Virus record (IMG/VR): IMGVR_UViG_3300048839_000424
Coordinates: 1-64,000 of that record
Origin: a virus
Direction: 5' to 3' (one strand)
Length of the DNA: 64,000 nt
This document shows, piece by piece, positions 20,122 to 29,974 of this stretch (within the stretch, counting starts at the first letter, position 1; each line of letters begins with the position of its first letter). The translations under genes were made by a program, and so were the position numbers. A model generated the notes under the pieces. It had not been told where the DNA came from. It did no database searches and worked only from the letters and a program-made list of their open reading frames with translations.

Positions 20122-23100
20122 ATGCCTACCTTTACTGACCAAGATAAAGCCATCCTAGACATCTTACGTAAGGTATACGAGAAATCGGCCTATACGGAGG
20201 CGTCTCGGGATCCGTGGCAGGAGTTGTTCACCCGTGAGACCTCCCATTACGCAGCCAAGTCCGTATTGGCCGCCAGCATGGTCAAGGGTTTTACAGGGTC
20301 ATGGGCGGCTTCGTTTAACTTCGGTTATGGGGCATCGGACATTTTCCTCTTTGATTCCTTCACGGAAACGAATCAGGATCTCAATGGGGCGACGCCTACA
20401 CCCATTCGTGAAGTCACGTCCAAGTTGGGACAAAGAGGTGTTCCTGACATTGACTTCGTTCCCTACAACTGGAGAACCAATCGGTTTGGAAGCAAAGGCC
20501 CTTCACTTATCGGCCATCCGATTTCTTTCGAGGTAGTTGGCCCCACACTTAAATCTCCTGCATGTGATTGGGTCTGGGATTTCGTTCCCGGTGGTGGTCC
20601 AAACGGTGGAGACCTGTTAACGATGGCGGAACGGTATGACGGTGGTGTCCCTACTTGTACAACCATCGCAAGCGCCTACAACTTGCCTACCTTCACCATT
20701 GGGAACTCCAGCGAACCCAATGGAGGATTGTATGTGGTAATCTCAGATGTGGGTGCGGACCCAGGGTCGATGCCTCCCGGCAAAGGAGAGGAGATTCAAG
20801 ACCGATACATCGAGACACTTCCATATGAGCTTTTTCGAGTTGCTTCGGTGGGTGCCAACTTCATCGAGCTTCATCCTTCCAAGCCATTGGCTCCTTTTTT
20901 GACCTCCCCCTTTCCAACCCCTGCGATTCGAGCCATCACGCTCTTGCAGCCCTTCGTGACGAAGCTAGTGGCGGTACCGAACTCGGGAGCGGGGAAGGGT
21001 CGTGAGCAAACCTTCATCGTTGTGACCCCCGAGAGAGCGGCACAGAGCGATTTGTACCCTCCCTATGACGGTGGCAATCCTGGAGATGGGACTTGGCTTC
21101 AGGGCGGATTCACGGGTGCAACAGTCGTTGCGGGTAGCCCTTCGGCTTACGGCGGGAGAAACATTCTTCCAGTGCCCGTTCCTAGAGATGAGCGAAACGG
21201 TGAGCTAGACAGAGATTTGGTTCCAACCTATCTCCCAGTGGGTCGATTCCGAATGCAAAATACCGCTGCTTTCGCTTCGGACGTAGGGGATATTATCAAC
21301 GTCTACGACATCGCCAACGGAAACAGAGCACCGACGACTTTCTCATCGGACTCCGTTCTCGGGTGGTTTCAAATCGTAGACCAACCCAGCCCTGGGTATC
21401 TTGAACTCCAGCGAACGGTAGAGATCGATCCCACCTCTGGGAACACCTATTTCGGTCCCGGACCTTTGTTGACCGCAGCGGACAATGCACAGTCGTATCT
21501 CTCGTACACGGTGCATGACCCTGTGTCCGTGCTTTGGGAGGGGAACTTCAAAGCCGACTACGTAGATTCCTGTCGTTTGACGAATCTGATTGATCCTCGT
21601 TATGTAGAGCGGCTGGAGAAAACGATTTCACAGCCGTCAGCGGGTGGAGACCCACAGTATGCTCCTCCAGGAGCGAACGGAGGGCGAAGTGACCGTGCTA
21701 TTTTCAACACGGCGACCTTACCGAATCTCTCGGGTATCCGCTATGCGGACAACCCAGGAAGCCTTCTAGACCTTGGATTCCGAATGGTCCTTTTTCCCGC
21801 CAAGGATGGCGGAGGGTTCCCGATTCCTGACTTTGATCGCCCTATCTATAGCCGGGAAGCCATCATTGACGGTGGGTTAGATCCTAGCATCAAGCAGTAC
21901 ATCGACATTGACTACTCGGCGGGCATTGTGCGGTTGAGCGTTCCTCCTCCGACCTTGGGACGAGGTGGGTTACCCTCCGTAGCAACGGACATTATTCCGA
22001 ACGGTATCATTGGCCCCGCTCAAAATGAGCGAGGGGAAGTCATCTTGTATGCCGCTTGTGTTCCGTTCTCTATGGAACCCGGTCAGATCGGTACCGGAAC
22101 TCGTGTCACTGGGAAGAAAATCGGTTCAACGCACGACGTAGATGTTCTCTCGGATGAGATCGCAGCGTATGTAAATACAGTAGCAACACCGATTACCCCA
22201 GGACTTCCGGGGTTCACAAACATTGTTCTTGATCGCAAATGGGATGGCCCCAAGACGGGTGTGGTGGAAATCCGTGCTGGAAGTTCTGACACCGTTTCTT
22301 ATGGTATCTGGCAATACAATGACGTACAGGATACGACTATTGTGCCTTTTGGTGGTATTGAGTTCACATTTAGCACTTTAATTGGAGTTCAGGCAAGACC
22401 CTCGAACAGCCCTCCTTTGGTCCCATTGAGTCCGAACAGTTCGTACTATGTGGTTTTGCGTCGTCAAGCGGCGACGGGCCAACTGGCGTTAGATCCGGGC
22501 GAGCTTTACGAAATTGGTCAAATCGACACTTCGTATGGAGCTTCGGCTCGTCCCTCAGCGATGAGGTTCAACGGAGCGGACGTTGAATATTTGCTAGATG
22601 GTTCCGTGGAAATCACTCCTCAAGTGGACCCACAGAGATGGCAGGCATGGGGTACGGTTCACCCTTCGTTGCGCACTCGTGTGTACAACGATGGTGGGGT
22701 GCCTAACCATGTTTCTACGTTTGTACGACCGGACGGATTGTTCAGCGATGCTGCTTTCTTCAATGAACATGGTCAGGTTACAACTCCAGGCCCTCTGCTT
22801 ACGGTGCCTACGGATTATTTCCAACAGACGTTAGACACTTGCAGAAGTCAGTCAGACCCGGAGGGCCAGTATCTTCAGTTTACTCTTGCCAACCCTGGTG
22901 ACATCCGGGCGATGGCATTCTTTAAACCTCTGGTTCGTACAAGTCACAAGTTCCGTTTTGTGAGCAAGTTCTCCTTCATTGCGAATGACCCGCTGGGGGA
23001 CTTCGTGATGTACCAGGGATTCCTGAACCCAGGGGTATTTACGAACATTGCCAATGTGGCGTTAGCCAACCCTGGTCTTTTTGCAACGAACCCCTTCTTG

Positions 23101-23475
23101 GGACTTCGATTCCAGGGAGACCCCCAGGATTTGACCACCCCTTGGGAGATTATTATTTCCGATGGGGCGGGCTTTGTGTTGCAGGAACCCACGATTAGGT
23201 TGAATCCTCTCCTGTCGCATTATCTTGTCATTGAGACGGAGGCTGATGGGTTTGGTAGTCCCCTTCCAAATCGAATCAAGTTCGCCATTTTTGATGTTAA
23301 CTTGAGGCTCCAGTACAAGCGAGTATTTAAGCCCGGTGAGTTCACCCTGCCTTCCGATCAGATTATGTACCCCTTCTTCGGTATCCGAGGAATCGTGGTT
23401 CCGGCAAGAACGGAGTTTAATTCCTACTACATGACCTATGTGACACGCAAGGGTGAACCTGGACCCCGCTTCTAG
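20122..23475 (+). CDS. Large virion protein with C-terminal lectin-like region
   Basis: An 1117-aa protein in the virion run. The first 60 residues are helical (DKAILDILRKVYEKSAY). The remainder is beta-rich and full of Gly/Pro/Asp loops. The last 230 residues, with FRFVSKFSF and PNRIKFAIFDVNLRLQYKRVF, look like a jelly-roll lectin (LamG-type) domain. Family and exact role are unknown. There is little Shine-Dalgarno sequence before the ATG and the gene follows the preceding stop by 4 bases, so coupling with the upstream gene is likely. Confidence 0.5.
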   Translation: MPTFTDQDKAILDILRKVYEKSAYTEASRDPWQELFTRETSHYAAKSVLAASMVKGFTGSWAASFNFGYGASDIFLFDSFTETNQDLNGATPTPIREVTSKLGQRGVPDIDFVPYNWRTNRFGSKGPSLIGHPISFEVVGPTLKSPACDWVWDFVPGGGPNGGDLLTMAERYDGGVPTCTTIASAYNLPTFTIGNSSEPNGGLYVVISDVGADPGSMPPGKGEEIQDRYIETLPYELFRVASVGANFIELHPSKPLAPFLTSPFPTPAIRAITLLQPFVTKLVAVPNSGAGKGREQTFIVVTPERAAQSDLYPPYDGGNPGDGTWLQGGFTGATVVAGSPSAYGGRNILPVPVPRDERNGELDRDLVPTYLPVGRFRMQNTAAFASDVGDIINVYDIANGNRAPTTFSSDSVLGWFQIVDQPSPGYLELQRTVEIDPTSGNTYFGPGPLLTAADNAQSYLSYTVHDPVSVLWEGNFKADYVDSCRLTNLIDPRYVERLEKTISQPSAGGDPQYAPPGANGGRSDRAIFNTATLPNLSGIRYADNPGSLLDLGFRMVLFPAKDGGGFPIPDFDRPIYSREAIIDGGLDPSIKQYIDIDYSAGIVRLSVPPPTLGRGGLPSVATDIIPNGIIGPAQNERGEVILYAACVPFSMEPGQIGTGTRVTGKKIGSTHDVDVLSDEIAAYVNTVATPITPGLPGFTNIVLDRKWDGPKTGVVEIRAGSSDTVSYGIWQYNDVQDTTIVPFGGIEFTFSTLIGVQARPSNSPPLVPLSPNSSYYVVLRRQAATGQLALDPGELYEIGQIDTSYGASARPSAMRFNGADVEYLLDGSVEITPQVDPQRWQAWGTVHPSLRTRVYNDGGVPNHVSTFVRPDGLFSDAAFFNEHGQVTTPGPLLTVPTDYFQQTLDTCRSQSDPEGQYLQFTLANPGDIRAMAFFKPLVRTSHKFRFVSKFSFIANDPLGDFVMYQGFLNPGVFTNIANVALANPGLFATNPFLGLRFQGDPQDLTTPWEIIISDGAGFVLQEPTIRLNPLLSHYLVIETEADGFGSPLPNRIKFAIFDVNLRLQYKRVFKPGEFTLPSDQIMYPFFGIRGIVVPARTEFNSYYMTYVTRKGEPGPRF

Positions 23476-23508
23476 GTATTATGACTATATCTAGAGGCTG
23501 TTAGAACC

Positions 23509-24285
23509 GTGCGTATTTTGGCGGATATCTCATCGAATGCAATCCTTCAGGTGGAGAAAAACTCCCCGCTTGGGACGCCTATTTCTCACAATGGGAGGTA
23601 CAGCATTCCTGTGCCGGAGGGAGTGTCCGTTAAAGTTCGACCGGGAAGCATTGTGCTTCCAAGCTCGTCTCCCAATTCGGTTGTTCAACAGGGGTATGCG
23701 GGATTACTCGCTCAAATGCCCTACTTTGAACATGTTCTGTTCAATCCTCTGATTGAGGCCACGGACATGGATGACCTGGACTTCTCTGGGATACTCAATG
23801 AGGGTTCTCCAGCGGTTCCTTATGGCCCACGGTTTCAAGTCGGACGAGGTACGGGAGGCCCGTTGCCAGCGGGTCATGCCCCCAACTCGGTAGCCATTTT
23901 AGAGCAAAACAATACGGTCGCACCTCCGAAACCCGGAGTTCTAGTCACGGACACGATTGATTTGAGTGTGCTGACAGGAGGGGCTGGAGCGGCTGATTTT
24001 GCGGTCTATTGGTACGTGTACGAGTTCGACACGACAGTAGATGTCAGGTCCACGGTTGGTACTTTTGCGAACCAGAACAATCCTTCGATTCGTCAGTTGA
24101 TTGAAACAGACCAAGAGGCATCAGACTTCGAGGTGTTTATTTCGGTCAACGGCGGAGCCAACTTTTTCCCAGTGGAACGTCTCGTTCCCATTTCTTTCTG
24201 TTCCCCCACGAATGCGGTGAAACTAGCATTCAAAAACACGGGTAGTGTCAAGAAGTATCTTGCTACCTACGCAGTATTATTCTGA
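23509..24285 (+). CDS. Virion-module protein of unknown function
   Basis: A 258-aa protein, probably starting at GTG 23509, with AGAGG at 23493-23497 as a rather distant RBS. The N-terminus (MRILADISSNAILQVEKNSP) is short beta-strand type. The middle is Pro/Gly-rich, and the C-terminal half (FAVYWYVYEFDTTVDVRST, then FEVFISVNGGANFFPVERL) looks like a beta-sandwich. I do not recognise the family. Its place between two very large virion genes suggests a small tail accessory or chaperone-like partner for the 1891-aa protein downstream. Confidence 0.45.
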   Translation: MRILADISSNAILQVEKNSPLGTPISHNGRYSIPVPEGVSVKVRPGSIVLPSSSPNSVVQQGYAGLLAQMPYFEHVLFNPLIEATDMDDLDFSGILNEGSPAVPYGPRFQVGRGTGGPLPAGHAPNSVAILEQNNTVAPPKPGVLVTDTIDLSVLTGGAGAADFAVYWYVYEFDTTVDVRSTVGTFANQNNPSIRQLIETDQEASDFEVFISVNGGANFFPVERLVPISFCSPTNAVKLAFKNTGSVKKYLATYAVLF

Positions 24286-24298
24286 GAGGATTTGAGCT

Positions 24299-27200
24299 AT
24301 GTCCGAAGATTTTGGCAATGGTGTAAGTCGTACCCTTTCTGCTCTCCAGCGACAGTTTCAGAACGTCGTCTTTCAGAAGGGCAAGCCCCCGCTGGATAGC
24401 GAGTTCAATCTTGTTTCCCAGGCATCAGGAGAAGCCCTCCGCCAGTTCGTGAGTAGTCAAGTCCACTCGGGGTTTTTCCTCGACCCAACCTTGGCGCTCG
24501 AAGATTTTGTTACGGACCCACTCAACTCGAATCAGTTCTTCCTCGGTACTCAAAAGAACGATGATGACGGGAACGTCGAGGAACTAGACCCCGTTGTTTT
24601 CGCCAACGTCAATGGTTGGATTATCCCTATCACCGGGACGATTATTAATCAACAGGGGGCAACGACCAATCAGGTTCGTTTAAACCCTCCTCCTGAGTCG
24701 GATAATCGTATTGACTTCGTGTTCCTTGAGGCTTGGCAGGTACTTGTTTCCGCCAACCCCAGCACGGACAACAAACCGTCCGCAAGTACGATTTGGAAGT
24801 ACGGTAACACCGAATACGGTGGTGTGAACATCACAGATGATCTCGTAGACCCAACTATTGGATTTCCTACCACTCGTCGAGTTCAGTTGCAGTATCGGAT
24901 TCGAGTCGTAGGTTCCGGTAACGGGGCTGGTTCGAGCCCGGATCTTTCGATCTACCCAGATGGTTTGGGAGACCCGAACATCACAGCACAGGGTCCAAAT
25001 GACAGCGCCTCGGCTTTCGTGTATGAGAACATGCGCAAGGCATTGGGAGATGCTTCTCTTTGGAGGGCCGGTGACGGTGACCCAGATAATGCGTTAGGAA
25101 CGGTAGATGGATATGTATACGCAATTCCGATCTGTGCAGTTTTCCGTCGCAACTCGCTTCCTTTCGTAGCGGCGACGCTATCAGGCAACCCCAACCAGAA
25201 TGGTGCATTTAATCGCAACCCTTCGGCTATCCTTTTGACCAATCCTCTTGAGGGAGCTAAGAAGCTGACTCAAATGAGTCTAATCAATGCTCTACCCGCG
25301 CAACAGTTTACGGTAGACACGGTAGTTCAGGTGGATTTCGGTCAGGGCTCTGGGTTTGACGACCCTTCGATGGACTTGAACAAGACTTTCATGGTGATTG
25401 ACAATGAGGTCATCGCGATCAAGTCCATCAATACGGCGGTGAACCCAAATCAGGTTGTAGTTCCAGCGGGAGGAAGAGGTCGATGGGGTTCGGACATCGT
25501 GACGCACGAGGGTCGAACAGATCCTACAGTTACGGGAACGGGGTCCAAGATCAACTTCTTCAACACGCGACCCGATGGTAAATTCGCAGACGAGATTGCT
25601 CAAGACGACATCTTGGATCTTCGACGTGGCATCAATATTGGGGATTGGGACTATGAGCGCCTACTGCTTCACAATATCGCCATGTTGATTCGAGGCCGTC
25701 TTCGTTCGACATGGAAGCAGGCGGGAGTTCCCGGTGGGGATACCGAGGGTGTGGATGTCATTGAAGTGGACTACCTTCTTCAAGACGGAGCAACGGCAGT
25801 GCCGAATGGGACCGAAGCGGTTGATGGTCCTGACGGTATTCGTCAAGTATGGTCTGATGCGGCAGCAATTCAAGGAGATGTCACGGTCCTCTGTGACAAC
25901 GACGGGACGATTTCTTCAGGATTCGTTCAGACCCTTGATGACCTAGTTGAGTGGGATGTCGGAGCGGATTTCAAACCATCCGGTTTCATCAACAACTTGG
26001 GGAGCAATGGATACACGAACGGAACCACGATTTTCCTTCATATCGGAGGTGATGACGGAAACCAAGGTGCAAGAAAGACCTTCCGAGCTAACGGCACGAG
26101 AGCAGTACGCTTTGTATCTCCCAAGGAGTATTTCAAGCGTATTCTGCCTGAGACAGACACAGGGTTACAGACTCCAGTGTCTTTGCTGTGGACCAGTACG
26201 GATCAGGCTAATGCTGGAGTTCAAGCTCCAGGGGCCGGATTGCAGGCATTGATTCCTGCCAGTGCGGGTGAGTCACAGACCGAGCACCCAGGTCCAATGT
26301 ACCCCTTAGCAGCCCAGAACTTCGAGTACCCATATCTCGTGACGGGTGGCGTCGTGAATAACGCTCTTGTGGTCACGGGCATCAGTGGAGCGACCCAGCT
26401 TATTGGTAACTCGTTGAATCCGACCATTCCTCTTGGTGAGGGTGAGATCGTTCTCCCAGGACTGAATTTCGATGCGGTTGGGGACTGGTATTCTCTCAAT
26501 GCACAAGGGTTGTTTGCGAACAATCCAGGTGTTCTCAATTTCCCTCTGTTGAGAGGTCAGAGGACTCTGTTCGACATGATTACCAATGGTGGTCGTGATC
26601 GTACTGGAAACTCCTCGGAGTTGTACCTGATTCTTTTCGGGGATGATGAGACCACTGCGAACAACGGAGTTTGGAAGGTCATTGGAGCGGGTACCGCAAC
26701 GGATGCTTCCGGGTCTGGTTTGACAACAAACCCAGCATCGGCGTCGGATCGAGTTCGGGTCAAGTTCATGACTGTAGATCCCTCTGCGGTTGCTGCTCCC
26801 TTCATCTATCAGGACTTCGACAACACGACAACCAAGACCTTGACAGCGCAGATTCGCTCTCAGATTACCAACGCTGAGGATGGTCCTGGTGCTGCGGTTG
26901 GTCCGGCTTCGTTGTGTGTAACACTGACCGATATCAGCGCAAAACTCGGAGGAGCATCTAACCCTTGGAGTGAGACGAACATTAACCCAAGTTCGCTTCC
27001 GGGATTCACCTTGGAGCAGCCCTTTAACGAGAAGCTGGTCATCAATCTGACTCTCCTGTATCATCCCGGTCGTGGGGCAACTCAGCGTGTGGCAACTCGT
27101 ATGGACCGTGTGGCGATGCAAAGTGCGCCAAGCAAGGTTCTTCGTCAGTCCAAGGCGGTGCTGGACCCTACTTTCCCAACGGCCACGGGGGCACCCTCGA

Positions 27201-29974
27201 ATCCAGCGGAAACACAGTTCGATCCAGTTCACGTTCAGACATGGAACCGTTTGCCGAGCTTAGGGTTGCCTGCACCCCAGGCTCCTAACTACGGAGGAAA
27301 TGTCGTTCTGTTCTCCGAGATTGATCGTGAGAATGAGGTGTTCTTCGACAATGGGTCCAAGACTCTGGTACTCCGCCCCGTACAGCGTCAGTCTATGACG
27401 ATTCAGGGGATTACGGTCACTCCCCCTACGGTTGGAGCAACCCTGCTTGGAATTCCAACGATTGACAATCCGAGCGCGGGGACTACATATCCCAACCCCG
27501 CATTGATTCCAAGCGGATGGGATGGCCCCAAGGACGATGCGCAGATTTTCACCACGGGACTTCGAGGTGGATATGCAGTACCACAACAGTATATGCCACG
27601 TTTTGGTCGTCAGGACATCCCTTACTACCAGGACAATGGCCCAGCTTTCGGTACGGGACAGTTCCTCGAAGGAATAAACCACCTGTTCCTGGACACCACG
27701 GATGTAACAAACCCCGTGTTCAATATCATCGGTGGTCAGGATAATCTCTCTGGAGGGAACCTAGTCACTCGATTCCTTCTTCAGACGGGGACCACGAGCG
27801 GGCTCGATTACGCTCAATATGGAACCATCACGGGGACTACAAGTCAAGCCTATCAAGCACGTTTGACTACGGAGATCGACAACTGTTGTTCCGGTGGTGA
27901 GGAAATCGCGGAGTATCTGGCCAATGTGACCTCCTCGGACTTCGGCACGGGACTTCGTGGTATCCAGCTTCCTCCTTATCTGGGAATTGTTCGTCTCTAT
28001 GGTGTGTATGACCGTAGAGATTTCGTAGCCAAGGGTGGGGTGACCTACCAGGCTAACCGAGTCACCCCCGAGGCGAACCGAGCAACAAACTTGCTTCGTC
28101 GTGATGCGACCAAGCAGACGTTGTTTATTTGCAAGGACGGTGCGATTGATCTTACGGGTGAAGCTGACGACCACACGTACATTATTCCAGAGAATGTACT
28201 GGACCTCACTAAGTCTCCTTTCTATGCTGGAGAGGACTTCTCGGAGATGGAGTATGTTGTTGAGTTCACCTGCTTTGGGTTCTCAAAGGGCTTCATCAAC
28301 AAGAACAACTTCGTCATGGCTCGCCGCCATAACGGACAAGGGGCTTTAATCACGGATGGGGACAACCCAGAGCTTGAGGGCGTGCTTATGTGCATCCCGA
28401 GCGCGGCTCCTGACTCTAGCCGAGTCTATGTGTCCTCTACACGTACTGTATACCAGGGAGACCCCTACTTCTCCAGAGCAGGAACGACAAGAACCCTCTC
28501 TGACTATGAGACTCGGTACGGACAGATTTCTCAAAGCGACGCTTTCGAGCTTAGCAAGAGAATTCAACAGTTCGACGCCAATGGAAATCAGATTCCAGAG
28601 ATTCCAAATGCTCGTAAGTTCCAAGTTCTTGCAGCATTGGATTTCTACACGACCTTGGGATCTGGGAATATCGGTGGTCGTTTGTACCCCGGTACTCCTT
28701 TGGATGTGGGGTTCACCCAGAACACTCCCGATGCGGCAACGAGAATCCCTGCCAGTGTGACCACACCGGCTTGGAGAGTGCTCACCCGTGCGTTTACAGA
28801 GGGACAGCAAAAGAACAGTAGCCGAGCTTCGGCTATCCTGGAGATCATTGGTACCAACGCGACCTTTGATTTCGTAACGCCTTCGACGTTCTCGGTGCAG
28901 ACTCTTTCGGGAGCCCTTGTACAATTCAGGGCGGTCAATGGGCCTACTTTGAACCCGGATGAGTTCGATGCGTCATCCCCGGACCCAACGGTTATCGCTC
29001 GTGAGCTTTTCGAGAAAATCAATGAGCGTGCTGACCTCAGTGACACGTTGATTGCGTTCAACGATATCGACAGCACTCAAATCGAGTTGGTGTCCCGAGT
29101 GGTTGGGGCTGAAGGGAACGAAATTATCGTTTCCATCAACGATGAGGAGAACTTCCTACTCAACGTTGCTCGAAGCGGAGATGAGGGGTTCAACTCTCTG
29201 ATCACTTCGACCAATTTACGAGGTGGGGAGGACATTGTAGCTAACGGAGGAAATGGTACGACTCAACTTGAACTCACGGGTATGACGGAGCGGTTGCCGC
29301 TCGGTATTCTCCTTCAGGACTCGGACTTCATCGGGGAGAACCCTCTAAATGACAACACTTCGGCGTTCCAGACGCTTCTTGGAGGAATCCGTCCAAGTCA
29401 GATCTTGCTACCTTTGACTCGTTCTGGTGGTGAGGAGTACACGAGATTTACGGGAGCCCCAGGTGAGCTTATCGCTCAAGGGGATGGTGCTATCTTGGCG
29501 TATGGTGCGTATAATGCAACGACGAATCCTACGGGTAGCAAACGGTTCCGTTTGTTCCGTGGCGGTGGTTCTTTGTTTGTGCTCAACGGTCGTAACCCCG
29601 GTGGTCCGATTGATTGGGTTTCGGACACCTTGGAGCCTGCATTGAAGCCTGTGCTTAAAGGTGGATTACTGGCGTGTAAGGCTCTGTTGGTACGCAACTA
29701 CGTGGAAAATGCGTTCTCTGACGATGCAGTTACCACAGACGGAGATGAGATTCAGTTGATTATTATCTCCCAGGGAATCCTTGGAGATGGTACGACTCAA
29801 ATCCGAGGATTGGATCTCAATGGTATCATTTCACCAACAGGATTTGGTGAAGGTATGGCCGCTTCGGATCGTTACCGCATCGCTGGTAAGCCCATGTATC
29901 AGGGTCGTGTACGCACGGCGCCAAATCCAGATGACATTCTGCTTGCAGTTTTCCCTGGACGTAACGCCTTCTGA
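24299..29974 (+). CDS. Very large virion protein, paralog B (QKGK-LDSE family)
   Basis: An 1891-aa protein, the longest in the window. Residues 22-38 hold NVVFQKGKPPLDSEFNLV. Shared blocks with the gene at 13490 follow in the same order: DFVFLEAWQVLVSANP (about 138), RVQLQYRIRV (about 194), DGYVYAIPICAVFRRN (about 270) and DILDLRRGI (about 440). The remaining 1400 residues are unique, beta-rich, and contain a CCSGGEE cluster near residue 1195. GAGAGGA at 24283-24289 is a good RBS. It is likely a tail or baseplate-associated structural protein; the paralogy suggests two related positions in the particle. Confidence 0.55.
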   Translation: MSEDFGNGVSRTLSALQRQFQNVVFQKGKPPLDSEFNLVSQASGEALRQFVSSQVHSGFFLDPTLALEDFVTDPLNSNQFFLGTQKNDDDGNVEELDPVVFANVNGWIIPITGTIINQQGATTNQVRLNPPPESDNRIDFVFLEAWQVLVSANPSTDNKPSASTIWKYGNTEYGGVNITDDLVDPTIGFPTTRRVQLQYRIRVVGSGNGAGSSPDLSIYPDGLGDPNITAQGPNDSASAFVYENMRKALGDASLWRAGDGDPDNALGTVDGYVYAIPICAVFRRNSLPFVAATLSGNPNQNGAFNRNPSAILLTNPLEGAKKLTQMSLINALPAQQFTVDTVVQVDFGQGSGFDDPSMDLNKTFMVIDNEVIAIKSINTAVNPNQVVVPAGGRGRWGSDIVTHEGRTDPTVTGTGSKINFFNTRPDGKFADEIAQDDILDLRRGINIGDWDYERLLLHNIAMLIRGRLRSTWKQAGVPGGDTEGVDVIEVDYLLQDGATAVPNGTEAVDGPDGIRQVWSDAAAIQGDVTVLCDNDGTISSGFVQTLDDLVEWDVGADFKPSGFINNLGSNGYTNGTTIFLHIGGDDGNQGARKTFRANGTRAVRFVSPKEYFKRILPETDTGLQTPVSLLWTSTDQANAGVQAPGAGLQALIPASAGESQTEHPGPMYPLAAQNFEYPYLVTGGVVNNALVVTGISGATQLIGNSLNPTIPLGEGEIVLPGLNFDAVGDWYSLNAQGLFANNPGVLNFPLLRGQRTLFDMITNGGRDRTGNSSELYLILFGDDETTANNGVWKVIGAGTATDASGSGLTTNPASASDRVRVKFMTVDPSAVAAPFIYQDFDNTTTKTLTAQIRSQITNAEDGPGAAVGPASLCVTLTDISAKLGGASNPWSETNINPSSLPGFTLEQPFNEKLVINLTLLYHPGRGATQRVATRMDRVAMQSAPSKVLRQSKAVLDPTFPTATGAPSNPAETQFDPVHVQTWNRLPSLGLPAPQAPNYGGNVVLFSEIDRENEVFFDNGSKTLVLRPVQRQSMTIQGITVTPPTVGATLLGIPTIDNPSAGTTYPNPALIPSGWDGPKDDAQIFTTGLRGGYAVPQQYMPRFGRQDIPYYQDNGPAFGTGQFLEGINHLFLDTTDVTNPVFNIIGGQDNLSGGNLVTRFLLQTGTTSGLDYAQYGTITGTTSQAYQARLTTEIDNCCSGGEEIAEYLANVTSSDFGTGLRGIQLPPYLGIVRLYGVYDRRDFVAKGGVTYQANRVTPEANRATNLLRRDATKQTLFICKDGAIDLTGEADDHTYIIPENVLDLTKSPFYAGEDFSEMEYVVEFTCFGFSKGFINKNNFVMARRHNGQGALITDGDNPELEGVLMCIPSAAPDSSRVYVSSTRTVYQGDPYFSRAGTTRTLSDYETRYGQISQSDAFELSKRIQQFDANGNQIPEIPNARKFQVLAALDFYTTLGSGNIGGRLYPGTPLDVGFTQNTPDAATRIPASVTTPAWRVLTRAFTEGQQKNSSRASAILEIIGTNATFDFVTPSTFSVQTLSGALVQFRAVNGPTLNPDEFDASSPDPTVIARELFEKINERADLSDTLIAFNDIDSTQIELVSRVVGAEGNEIIVSINDEENFLLNVARSGDEGFNSLITSTNLRGGEDIVANGGNGTTQLELTGMTERLPLGILLQDSDFIGENPLNDNTSAFQTLLGGIRPSQILLPLTRSGGEEYTRFTGAPGELIAQGDGAILAYGAYNATTNPTGSKRFRLFRGGGSLFVLNGRNPGGPIDWVSDTLEPALKPVLKGGLLACKALLVRNYVENAFSDDAVTTDGDEIQLIIISQGILGDGTTQIRGLDLNGIISPTGFGEGMAASDRYRIAGKPMYQGRVRTAPNPDDILLAVFPGRNAF

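Noticed and set aside
26306-27232. 308-aa reverse-strand open frame
   Set aside because: Shadow of the 24299-29974 virion gene; low-complexity basic translation without motifs.
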